A DNA stretch of 64,000 nucleotides from CADEFX01 sp963806735. Its GTDB lineage: Bacteria; Pseudomonadota; Alphaproteobacteria; Rhizobiales; Hyphomicrobiaceae. Both the position numbers and the translations under genes were made by a program. This document shows positions 57,392 through 64,000 of this stretch, piece after piece (within the stretch, counting starts at the first letter, position 1; each line of letters opens with the position of its first letter). The DNA is taken from positions 1 through 64,000 of the forward strand of contig CAWEBE010000074.1 in the NCBI GenBank assembly GCA_963806735.1, read 5' to 3'. The notes beneath the pieces are model-generated. The model ran no database searches and had not been told where the DNA came from. It was given only the letters and a program-made list of their open reading frames with translations.

Positions 57392-59035
57392 GTGACTGCG
57401 GCCTCGCTGCACGACCTGACACTGGCCGATGCCGGCCGACTGATTGCGGCGCGCAAGCTGTCGCCGGTGGAGTATGCCGACGCCCTGCTGGCGCGAACGG
57501 AGGCGTTCGAGCCGCAGCTCAATGCTTTCATCACCCGCACGCCTGAGATCGCCAGAAAGGAGGCGCAAGCGGCCGAGAGCGAGATCGCCAAAGGCAACCA
57601 TCGGGGGCCACTACACGGCGTCCCGTTCGCAGTGAAGGACATCTACGACACGGCCGGCATCCTGACATCTGGACACTCGCGGGTTTGCATTGATCGCGTG
57701 CCGCAGAAAGACTCGACGGCGGTCAGCAAGTTGCGAGCGGCCGGCGCGGTGCTGACGGGCAAGCTGGCGACGCACGAGTTCGCGCATGGAGGGCCGTCAT
57801 TCGATCTGCCCTGGCCGCCGGCGCGCAACCCCTGGAATACGGCACATTTCACGGGCGGCTCCTCCTCGGGCTCGGGCGCGGCGCTGGCGGCGGGGCTGGT
57901 GCCGGTCAGCCTCGGATCGGATACGGGCGGGTCGATCCGCGGTCCCGCGGGGCTATGTGGAATTGCGGGTCTCAAACCGACATATGGACTGGTTAGCCGA
58001 GCCGGCGTGCTGCCGAACTCCTACTCGTTCGATACCTGCGGACCGATGGCGCGCACGAGCGAGGACTGCGCCATCATCCTGAATACGATTGCGGGATATG
58101 ATCCGGCCGATCCCGCGTCATCCATGCGACCGACGGCCGATTTCACGACCGGTCTCGGAGCCGGCGTGAAGGGACTGCGCGTTGGCGTCATCCGCCATTT
58201 CTGGGAACAGGATCTGCGCGCCAATGCCGAGCTGGCCGTGGCGCTGGACGAGGCGATCCGCGTGCTGCGCGACCTGGGTGCGATTGTGGAGGACGCGCGC
58301 ATGCGCCCGCTGCACGCCTACTCCGACGTCAAGATCGTGATGGCGGAAAGCGAGCTTTTCTCGCTGCACTTGGCTGATCTGATCTCGCGTCCGCAGGACT
58401 TCGGCCAGGATTTTCGTGCCCGCGCTCTCGCGGCGTGTCTGTTCACGGCCGAGGACTATGTGCGTGCCAGCCGCGAGCGGCGCACGATCATGGGCGAGAT
58501 GCGCGAGCTGTATCGGCGCTACGATCTGTTCCTCACTGCCAACTCTTCCGCAGCGCCTCGACTCGATAAGCACGATGTCCTGTCGTTCTGGAAGCAACCG
58601 AATCTCACCTCGCCGTTCAACTGCACGGGCGGTCCGGCGCTAGCCGTGCTGTGCGGCTTCACGCAGGCGGGGCTGCCGCTGTCGATGCAGATTGCCGGGC
58701 GACCGTTCGATGATGCACGCATACTGGCAGCCGGCCACGCCTACGAGCAGGCCAGCGGATGGAGCAAGCAGCATCCGCATCTGACACCCGGAGCAGCGCC
58801 GGGAGCCGTGGATCCCAAGCCTTGGGTGCCGGACACATCGAATGTCGAGCCGGCCGTGCGCGCCAGAGCCGAAGCGGCGGCTCGCGCCGCGGGCTTGCGC
58901 CTTCCCGACACGATCGTGGCAGAGCTGGTTGCGGTGGCGCCATGGGCGCTGGCCATGGCAGGGCGGCTGAAGCGCGACCATGGCCGAGAGGTCGAGGTGT
59001 CGTCGATCTACGATCCCGGCCGCGACATCGACTAG
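57392..59035 (+). CDS. amidase-signature-family hydrolase
   Basis: This 547-residue protein starts at a GTG (57392) preceded by AGAGGTG. The amidase signature is complete: Lys82 in VPFAVKDIYDT, Ser157 in GGSSSGSGAAL and the nucleophile Ser181 in GSDTGGSIRGP. The family hydrolyses amides, including GatA relatives, allophanate hydrolase and nicotinamidase-type amidases. The TAG stop (59033-59035) is part of the CTAG start of repeat copy 5. A role in degrading an amide taken up by the cell fits its neighbours. Confidence 0.93.
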   Translation: MTAASLHDLTLADAGRLIAARKLSPVEYADALLARTEAFEPQLNAFITRTPEIARKEAQAAESEIAKGNHRGPLHGVPFAVKDIYDTAGILTSGHSRVCIDRVPQKDSTAVSKLRAAGAVLTGKLATHEFAHGGPSFDLPWPPARNPWNTAHFTGGSSSGSGAALAAGLVPVSLGSDTGGSIRGPAGLCGIAGLKPTYGLVSRAGVLPNSYSFDTCGPMARTSEDCAIILNTIAGYDPADPASSMRPTADFTTGLGAGVKGLRVGVIRHFWEQDLRANAELAVALDEAIRVLRDLGAIVEDARMRPLHAYSDVKIVMAESELFSLHLADLISRPQDFGQDFRARALAACLFTAEDYVRASRERRTIMGEMRELYRRYDLFLTANSSAAPRLDKHDVLSFWKQPNLTSPFNCTGGPALAVLCGFTQAGLPLSMQIAGRPFDDARILAAGHAYEQASGWSKQHPHLTPGAAPGAVDPKPWVPDTSNVEPAVRARAEAAARAAGLRLPDTIVAELVAVAPWALAMAGRLKRDHGREVEVSSIYDPGRDID

Positions 59036-59195
59036 TGTCCCGATCGCGAAGTTCGTCGGACTTTGCGGCAACCGTTGAACGAGCTTCGCGATCGAAAGGA
59101 CACTAGCAAGCTAATGATGCTAGTGTGATCCAGATCGAGAAATTCGCTACGAGAAAAGCCGCGAACACTGGCGAATTTCTCGATCATCACACTAG
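59032..59195. repeat. paired palindromic element, copy 5 (A 59032-59106, B 59120-59195)
   Basis: A is 75 bp and B 76 bp, with spacer caagctaatgatg. CTAG at 59032-59035 holds the amidase stop codon. CTAG at 59192-59195 together with the next bases gives AGAGG seven bases before the ATG of the following monooxygenase gene. The A stem pairs GCGAAGTTCGT with ACGAGCTTCGC, leaving one G-T mismatch. Relative to the surrounding plus-strand genes this copy reads A then B, the reverse of the orientation at livH/livM. Confidence 0.92.
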
Positions 59196-59205
59196 AGGCA
59201 AGACG

Positions 59206-60282
59206 ATGCGCAGGCTCGAGTTCGGCTGGTTCCTTCCGACGCGCGGCGACACCGACGACTACGGCGAGCCGCTGAAGATCCCCGCGTCGTTCGAGATGTT
59301 CGAGCGCGTTGCGGTGGCGGCCGAGGCCGCCGGATTCGAATACATGCTGGTTCCGGTAGGTCATCAGTGCTGGGACGCCTGGATGACCGGCGCGCTGATG
59401 ATCGGCCGCACCAAGTCGATGCGCATGCTGGTCGCCGCAAGGCCGAGCTACATCAACCCCGTGCTGCTGGCGAAGATGATCTCGACCTGTGACCAGCTTT
59501 CGGGCGGACGCATCTCGGTCAATCTCATCGCCGGTCAGAGCGAGGCGGAGAACATCGCCGAGGGCGTGCGCTGGAGCAAGGAGCAGCGCTACGAAATCAT
59601 GGATGAGGAAGTCACGATCCTGAAAGCGCTATGGACGCAACAGGGGACGACGGATTTCGCCGGGAAATACTATACCCTGAGGAAAGCCGAGCTGACACCC
59701 AAGCCGCTCCAGAAACCCTATCCGAAGTTTTATCTGGGCGGTGGCTCGGGCCAAGCGTGGGAGATCTCTGCCAAGCATGCCGATGTGCATCTCTTCTGGG
59801 GCGACACGGTCGAGCAGATCGTCGACAACATGAAGGTGCTACGCGGCATGGCGGCAAAGCATGGGCGCGAGAACGACCTCGGCTTCGGCATGCGTCTGCA
59901 GATCGTCTGCCGCGAGGACGAGAAGGATGCCTGGGACGCGGCGGACGGCCTGGTGCGGCACGTAACGAAGGAGCGGCAGGAATATATCCGCACCTATTAC
60001 GCCGGCTCAGTTGCAAATCAGCGCGTGCAGGAGCTGGCGCGAACGAAGGGCGATCTGATCGCACCCAACTTGTGGTCAGGCCTGTCGAAGGCGCGGCCCG
60101 GCGCCGGCATCGCGATAGTGGGCGACCCGGAGCAGTGCGCCGACACGCTGCAGCAGTTCATCGACATCGGCTGCCACTCGTTCTGTCTGTCCGGCTACCT
60201 GCACGATGCCGAATGCGAGCGCTTCGATCGCCTCGTGCGCCCGATCCTGGCCGATCGGAACCGGGGGCGGATGAAAGCCTGA
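59206..60282 (+). CDS. LLM-class flavin monooxygenase (SsuD-like)
   Basis: This 358-residue protein is of the alkanesulfonate-monooxygenase type: RLEFGWFLPTRGDTDDYGEP, RVAVAAEAAGFEYMLVPVG, AARPSYINPVLLAKMISTCDQLSGGRISVNLIAG and a C-terminal AIVGDPEQCADTLQQFIDIG. It is smaller than the NtaA-type enzymes in this window and belongs to a different branch. It uses FMNH2 from a separate reductase. The AGAGG ribosome site is formed partly by the end of repeat copy 5. The substrate may be a sulfonate or another small compound. Confidence 0.92.
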   Translation: MRRLEFGWFLPTRGDTDDYGEPLKIPASFEMFERVAVAAEAAGFEYMLVPVGHQCWDAWMTGALMIGRTKSMRMLVAARPSYINPVLLAKMISTCDQLSGGRISVNLIAGQSEAENIAEGVRWSKEQRYEIMDEEVTILKALWTQQGTTDFAGKYYTLRKAELTPKPLQKPYPKFYLGGGSGQAWEISAKHADVHLFWGDTVEQIVDNMKVLRGMAAKHGRENDLGFGMRLQIVCREDEKDAWDAADGLVRHVTKERQEYIRTYYAGSVANQRVQELARTKGDLIAPNLWSGLSKARPGAGIAIVGDPEQCADTLQQFIDIGCHSFCLSGYLHDAECERFDRLVRPILADRNRGRMKA

Positions 60283-60294
60283 AGCTGCGGCTTC

Positions 60295-61212
60295 TTACGT
60301 CGACTTGGCTTTGAGGGCTGCCTCAAGGTCGGCCAGCCCGGTCTTGTCCGCGGACAGATACCAGTCGGCGATGGCACTCGATGTGACGAACACCGTGTCG
60401 CTCCGCTGCATCAGGAGATCGAATGCCTTCTCCAGATAGTAGGCGCGATGCGGAACGCCCACGAGATGCGGATGCAGCGCCAGCGTCAGGACGCGCGGTT
60501 GATGCTGCGACTCGCGCTCGAACACGGCCAGCGTAGCTTCCAGCCGTCGCAGCAGCTCGTCTCCGGCTTGGTACTGCACCGCCCAGATCGGCACGTCATT
60601 GAGCTCGAACGTGTAGGGCAAGCAGAGCAGCGGACCGTGAGCTGTCGTCATCCAGCAGGGCAAGTCGTCGACCAGCCAGTCGTGCGTGAACTCCAAGCCG
60701 CACCGCTTCAAGACATCGGGCGTCGCCATGGTCTCGCCACCGCCGGCGCCGAACCAGCCTCGTACCTTCTTGCTCGACAATTGCTCCAAGCGCGCGAGAC
60801 ACTTGCGGACCTCAGCCTCTTCATCCTCGGATTGTTTCAGCGAGCGCTGGAACCAGCCGTGACCAACGATCTCCCAGCCCGCGTCGACCGTGGCCTTGGC
60901 GAGTGAAGGATAAACATCGGCGCACTGCGCGTTGAGGAAGGCGGATGCCTTGATACCTCGCGCGCCGAGCATGTCGAAGAGGCGCGGCATGCCGCAGCGC
61001 AGCCCGTACTCAACCCATGAGTAGTTGGGAAGATCGGGTGGCTCGACCTGGGCGCCATGTGGTGCCGGCAGGACGCCGCGCGGCATCGGCCGGTCGAACG
61101 GCCAGTATTCGATATTGACCACCGGGTTGATCATCAGCGGCTTGCCGCGAAGCGGTTCGAGCCGTGGTCGCTCGCTCGACATTTGGTACGGGATGCGCGG
61201 ATTGGGCCACAT
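60295..61212 (-). CDS. polysaccharide deacetylase-family (PuuE-like) hydrolase
   Basis: This 305-residue protein has the NodB-homology barrel: PDLPNYSWVEYGLRCGMPRLF, IKASAFLNAQCADVYP, GWEIVGHGWFQR and ALHPHLVGVPHRAYYLEKAF with the late histidine. No signal peptide is present, as in cytoplasmic PuuE-type allantoinases and related amide hydrolases. It is 14 bases downstream of an FAD oxidoreductase gene on the same strand. The substrate is more likely a small cyclic or acyl amide than chitin. Confidence 0.85.
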   Translation of the reverse strand: MWPNPRIPYQMSSERPRLEPLRGKPLMINPVVNIEYWPFDRPMPRGVLPAPHGAQVEPPDLPNYSWVEYGLRCGMPRLFDMLGARGIKASAFLNAQCADVYPSLAKATVDAGWEIVGHGWFQRSLKQSEDEEAEVRKCLARLEQLSSKKVRGWFGAGGGETMATPDVLKRCGLEFTHDWLVDDLPCWMTTAHGPLLCLPYTFELNDVPIWAVQYQAGDELLRRLEATLAVFERESQHQPRVLTLALHPHLVGVPHRAYYLEKAFDLLMQRSDTVFVTSSAIADWYLSADKTGLADLEAALKAKST

Positions 61213-61226
61213 TGGTTCCCCCTGGA

Positions 61227-62336
61227 TCAGTCGACGGAGTGCAAGCGGGCCGGATCGAACGGGCGCAAGCGTCCGGGATCGAAGGGCGAAAGGTCCACGT
61301 TACGCGCCCCGCCCTCAACGATCAGCTCCGCCATGGCCTCGCCGGTGGCTGGCGCGTTGAGAATGCCCCAGACGCTGTGACCGGTGGCGACATAGGCGCC
61401 GCGCAAGCCCGGCACAGATCCCATCAGCGGAAGTCCGTCCTGCGTCACCGGGCGATAGCAGGCCTGGCCGGCGACAATGGGTGCTGCCGCGAGAACCGGC
61501 GACAGGTGCGCGCACATGCGGCGCAGGCGATCGAGCGCGCCCGGATCGGGCGCAACGTCGGCAGGGTCGACTGGCAGCGGGCTCTCGCCCGAGAGGCCGC
61601 AGACATAGGTGGTGCCGTCGTCGCGGGGAAAGACTTCCGGAGCGAGCGAGGCGCCGCCTGCCTCGCGGTAGTCGAGAAAAAGAGCGTCAGGCGACACTTG
61701 CGCGCCGGTCTGGAAGACGACGCTGTGGCCCTTGAGCCCGTACACAGCCGGCAGGGGCAGCCATTGTGAAGCCAGGATGGACCACGGCCCCATCGCGATC
61801 ACCACTGCATCGCCCTCGATGCGCTCGCCTGCAATCTCCACTCCCGTGGCCTGGTCGGAATGCACTGAGCGTGTCAGGCCCGTCACCTGTCCCATGTGCA
61901 GCGCGGCTCCATGCGCTTGTGCGGCGCGCATCATCGCGGCGGTGAACGCACCGGGATGGACTTGCGCTGTCGTCTCGGGCGAGCCGAGGCGGCGATCTAA
62001 CCGCACATCACCTGAGATCCAATCGACGTCGCCAGCGTTGCGGCCGTGACCTGCCAGACCCGAGTTGCCATAGCCGCTATAGGTGGTGAGGCGGCGATAG
62101 CCCCAGGTATCATCGATCTCCTGTGCGAGCTTAGCGTGCAGGTCGAAGCTGCGCCGCGCCAGAGCCTCGAGCGGGCCGCCGTCGCACCAGTCGAGCGCCA
62201 GGAAGCCGCCGGACTTGCCGGAGGCAGCGCAGGCTACCCCTGTGCGTTCGATGACGGTCACCTCGATGCCGCGACGACTCAAGAAGTAGGCGATGGAGGC
62301 ACCGATGACACCGCCACCGCAGACAAGGACTCGCAT
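61227..62336 (-). CDS. FAD-dependent D-amino-acid-oxidase-family oxidoreductase
   Basis: This 369-residue protein has the FAD motif MRVLVCGGGVIGASIAYFLSRRG (residues 1-23), GFLALDWCDGGPL, a middle substrate domain and a C-terminal DGLPLMGSVPGLRGAYVATGHSVWGILNAP. The family covers amino-acid and amine oxidases/dehydrogenases such as glycine oxidase and sarcosine oxidase subunits. It lies upstream of the deacetylase-like gene in the same operon, which may form a short degradation route for an amino compound. Confidence 0.9.
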   Translation of the reverse strand: MRVLVCGGGVIGASIAYFLSRRGIEVTVIERTGVACAASGKSGGFLALDWCDGGPLEALARRSFDLHAKLAQEIDDTWGYRRLTTYSGYGNSGLAGHGRNAGDVDWISGDVRLDRRLGSPETTAQVHPGAFTAAMMRAAQAHGAALHMGQVTGLTRSVHSDQATGVEIAGERIEGDAVVIAMGPWSILASQWLPLPAVYGLKGHSVVFQTGAQVSPDALFLDYREAGGASLAPEVFPRDDGTTYVCGLSGESPLPVDPADVAPDPGALDRLRRMCAHLSPVLAAAPIVAGQACYRPVTQDGLPLMGSVPGLRGAYVATGHSVWGILNAPATGEAMAELIVEGGARNVDLSPFDPGRLRPFDPARLHSVD

Positions 62337-62517
62337 TCTCTCGCTGCCCTTTCGCCAGCCTGGTCGGAACCGACCGGACGCCGATCAGACCGATGCTGAA
62401 TGATTACGGCAGACAGCGCAACCCGAGCGCCAGCGAGAGCAATGGACCGGCACGAGGACGCGTGCGCGAGGCGGCGCACAGGCGGGGCGGATCGTTATTT
62501 TGTCTGCCGGCAGCGGA

Positions 62518-63009
62518 TCACTCGGACCGGGACAACCGCAGTTTTCTCGCGGCGTCGGGCTGGAGCCCCTCATCCTCTGGATCGGGATGAAACGTGTAGC
62601 CTTGCCCCCTGACACTGCGTATCGGATCGGGGAGCCAGCCGCGGTTGACAGCCTTCCTCAAGCGGCCGACGGTGACATCGACAGTGCGAATATCCAGATC
62701 GCTGCTGTCATGCCAAGCGCGCTTGACGATATCCTCGCGGCTCAGCACGGTGCCGGAATTGAGGATGAGAAGCTCGAGCAGACCGAACTCCTTGGGCCGC
62801 AGGCGGAGCAACCGTCCAGATCTGCGCGCGCGCTTGTTCACTCGATCGAGCTCGATGCTTCCGCAACGCAACCTCGTCGAGCGGTCAGGCGCGCTCAGGA
62901 GAGGCGCACCCTCGTCACCGACGAATGGGTCCGCATAGCCTGCATGCTCTAAAGTACGTCCTGCATCTGCCGCCGCGAGGGCCGCCTTGCGTTGACGAAC
63001 CTTACTCAA
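62518..63009 (-). CDS. receiver-less OmpR/PhoB-type winged-helix protein
   Basis: This 163-residue protein has a 45-residue N-terminal segment without a receiver fold, followed by a full PhoB-type DNA-binding domain (residues 46-145: LRCGSIELDRVNKRARRSGR, LRPKEFGLLELLILNSGTVLSR, RTVDVTVGRLRKAVNRGW, SVRGQGYTFHPD). It starts nine bases after the phoB stop and resembles the DNA-binding half of phoB itself. Without a phosphorylation site it could compete with PhoB at DNA or form mixed dimers; this is inference. Confidence 0.82.
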   Translation of the reverse strand: MSKVRQRKAALAAADAGRTLEHAGYADPFVGDEGAPLLSAPDRSTRLRCGSIELDRVNKRARRSGRLLRLRPKEFGLLELLILNSGTVLSREDIVKRAWHDSSDLDIRTVDVTVGRLRKAVNRGWLPDPIRSVRGQGYTFHPDPEDEGLQPDAARKLRLSRSE

Positions 63010-63018
63010 GACACCAAC

Positions 63019-63729
63019 CTACGATCCGACCGCGTGAAGGCGAACATCCGTCTCGAACATGTAGCCGGCACCGCGCACCGTGCGGATAACGTCCGCCTCA
63101 TTGCCGCGCACCAGCGCCTTGCGCAACCGGCCGACGTGCACATCCACGGTGCGCTCATCGACATCGCCGTCGCGGCCCCATACACCATCGAGCAGCTGCG
63201 ACCGCGACAGCACACGGCCCGCGCTCTCCATCAGCACCAGCAGCAGCCGGTACTCAGTCGGCCCGAGCTTCACCGGCCGTCCCTGGCGCATCACACGGTG
63301 TGCGGCGCGATCGAGGGTCACGTCGCCGATGCTGATGACGTCGGCGACCCGTTCGGGCACGGCCCGGCGCAGAATAGCCTTCACCCGGGCCATGAGCTCG
63401 GCAACCGAGAACGGCTTCACCACATAATCGTCGGCTCCTGTGGCGAGGCCGCGAATACGATCGCCTTCCTCGCCGCGCGCCGTCAGCATGATGACCGGCA
63501 GGTCCCGGGTTTCAGGCTTGGCGCGGATTTGACGGCAGATCTCGATGCCGGACAGGCCGGGGAGCATCCAATCCAGGATCACCAGGTCGGGGCGCTCCTC
63601 CGCGAGGAGCAGCTTTGCCTCCTCTCCGGTCGTCGCCACGCTGACGACGTGGCCTTCCGCTTCCAGGTTGTAGCGCAGCAGCACAACCAGCGCGGCCTCG
63701 TCCTCGACGATCAGGATCTTTGCACCCAT
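63019..63729 (-). CDS. phoB: phosphate regulon response regulator PhoB
   Basis: This 236-residue OmpR-family regulator has a receiver domain with phosphoacceptor Asp53 (LVILDWMLPGLSG), Thr83 and Lys105 (VVKPFS), and a C-terminal winged helix (LGPTEYRLLLVLMESAGRVLSR, RTVDVHVGRLRKAL, RTVRGAGYMFE). Phosphorylated PhoB activates genes with Pho boxes under phosphate limitation. It follows phoU on the same strand, so it is likely the end of the pst-phoU-phoB operon, with a second winged-helix gene after it. Confidence 0.95.
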   Translation of the reverse strand: MGAKILIVEDEAALVVLLRYNLEAEGHVVSVATTGEEAKLLLAEERPDLVILDWMLPGLSGIEICRQIRAKPETRDLPVIMLTARGEEGDRIRGLATGADDYVVKPFSVAELMARVKAILRRAVPERVADVISIGDVTLDRAAHRVMRQGRPVKLGPTEYRLLLVLMESAGRVLSRSQLLDGVWGRDGDVDERTVDVHVGRLRKALVRGNEADVIRTVRGAGYMFETDVRLHAVGS

Positions 63730-63763
63730 TGCCGTCTATCCACTGTCTCGCACTGCGGAAGGC

Positions 63764-64000
63764 TCATGCACTCCCGATCAGCGTCGTGCTCGTCTTGTCG
63801 CCTTTGGGGCGGTCATCGGTGAGCGGCACGCCCTTCACCAGGTAGTGCACGGTCTCGGCGATGTTGGTGGCGTGATCACCGATGCGCTCGATGTTCTTGG
63901 CGCCGAACAGAAGATGGGTACACAAGCCGATGTTGCGCGGGTCCTCCATCATGTAGGTCAGGAGCTCGCGGAAGATCGAGTTGTAGAGCGCGTCGATCTG
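63764..64000 (-). CDS. phoU: PhoU, C-terminal part (continues beyond the window)
   Basis: The last 78 residues of PhoU are visible: YMMEDPRNIGLCTHLLFGAKNIERIGDHATNIAE has the second helical-bundle metal-cluster signature ERIGDHATNIAE, followed by VHYLVKGVPL. The N-terminal part lies outside the window. PhoU connects the Pst transporter with the PhoR-PhoB system as a negative regulator. It precedes phoB by 34 bases on the same strand. Confidence 0.93.
   Translation of the reverse strand, partial: QIDALYNSIFRELLTYMMEDPRNIGLCTHLLFGAKNIERIGDHATNIAETVHYLVKGVPLTDDRPKGDKTSTTLIGSA

Overview
The window comes from a high-GC alphaproteobacterium, most likely of the order Hyphomicrobiales (a Bradyrhizobium/Rhodoplanes/Xanthobacteraceae-like soil bacterium). 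The inference rests on the G/C-rich third codon positions, the many solute-binding-protein-dependent ABC importers, the LLM-class flavin monooxygenases, the YkuD protein with a YGSYGGYK-type N-terminus, and a phoU-phoB gene order. No rRNA, tRNA, CRISPR array or intact insertion sequence was seen.

Layout. 0.5-7.2 kb: a minus-strand dipeptide-type ABC importer (binding protein frameshifted) with a CaiB-type CoA-transferase. 7.5-12 kb: a small ABM-fold protein, then an NHL propeller, a DUF1501 and a DUF1800 protein. 13-20.6 kb: an amidohydrolase, then a second peptide-type importer with a permease-ATPase fusion and a creatininase-family enzyme. 20.7-23.7 kb: a small secreted protein, a DHA2-type drug exporter broken by an amber codon, and a frameshifted LolA-like gene. 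24-29.2 kb: a complete branched-chain amino-acid-type (Liv) operon ending in a coupled GAF protein. 29.4-38.9 kb: three NtaA/SnaA-type flavin monooxygenases, a flavin reductase, a polar-amino-acid-type importer riddled with indels and a divergent LysR regulator, which together look like uptake and oxidation of a small N- or S-containing compound. 38.9-39.4 kb: remnants of an amidohydrolase and a transposase. 39.5-44.6 kb: a SUMF1-domain protein, an L,D-transpeptidase and a D-aminoacylase-family enzyme. 45.2-55 kb: a probable surface-glycan locus (TylF-like methyltransferase, Band 7 protein, GH39-like hydrolase, three tandem paralogous CgeB-like glycosyltransferases, two NDP-sugar epimerases, a polytopic membrane protein). 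55-62.3 kb: SDR, 3-hydroxyisobutyrate-dehydrogenase-like enzyme, amidase, SsuD-like monooxygenase, polysaccharide deacetylase, FAD oxidoreductase. 62.5-64 kb: a receiver-less PhoB-like regulator, phoB and the end of phoU.

The most distinctive feature is a family of intergenic palindromic elements whose ends are CTAG. Five copies of a two-hairpin unit (A about 75 bp, a 13-14 bp spacer, B about 77 bp) lie at 215, 7936, 25430, 33353 and 59032, and two copies of a third hairpin (C) lie at 376 and 45123. The stems show paired substitutions. At several loci the terminal CTAG supplies the TAG stop codon of the adjacent gene, and at livH/livM the unit fills the whole gap between stop and start codon.

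Several genes carry single-base frameshifts. Four of them have a net gain of exactly one base, mostly resolvable at a doubled base, so sequencing or assembly error must be separated from genuine decay.
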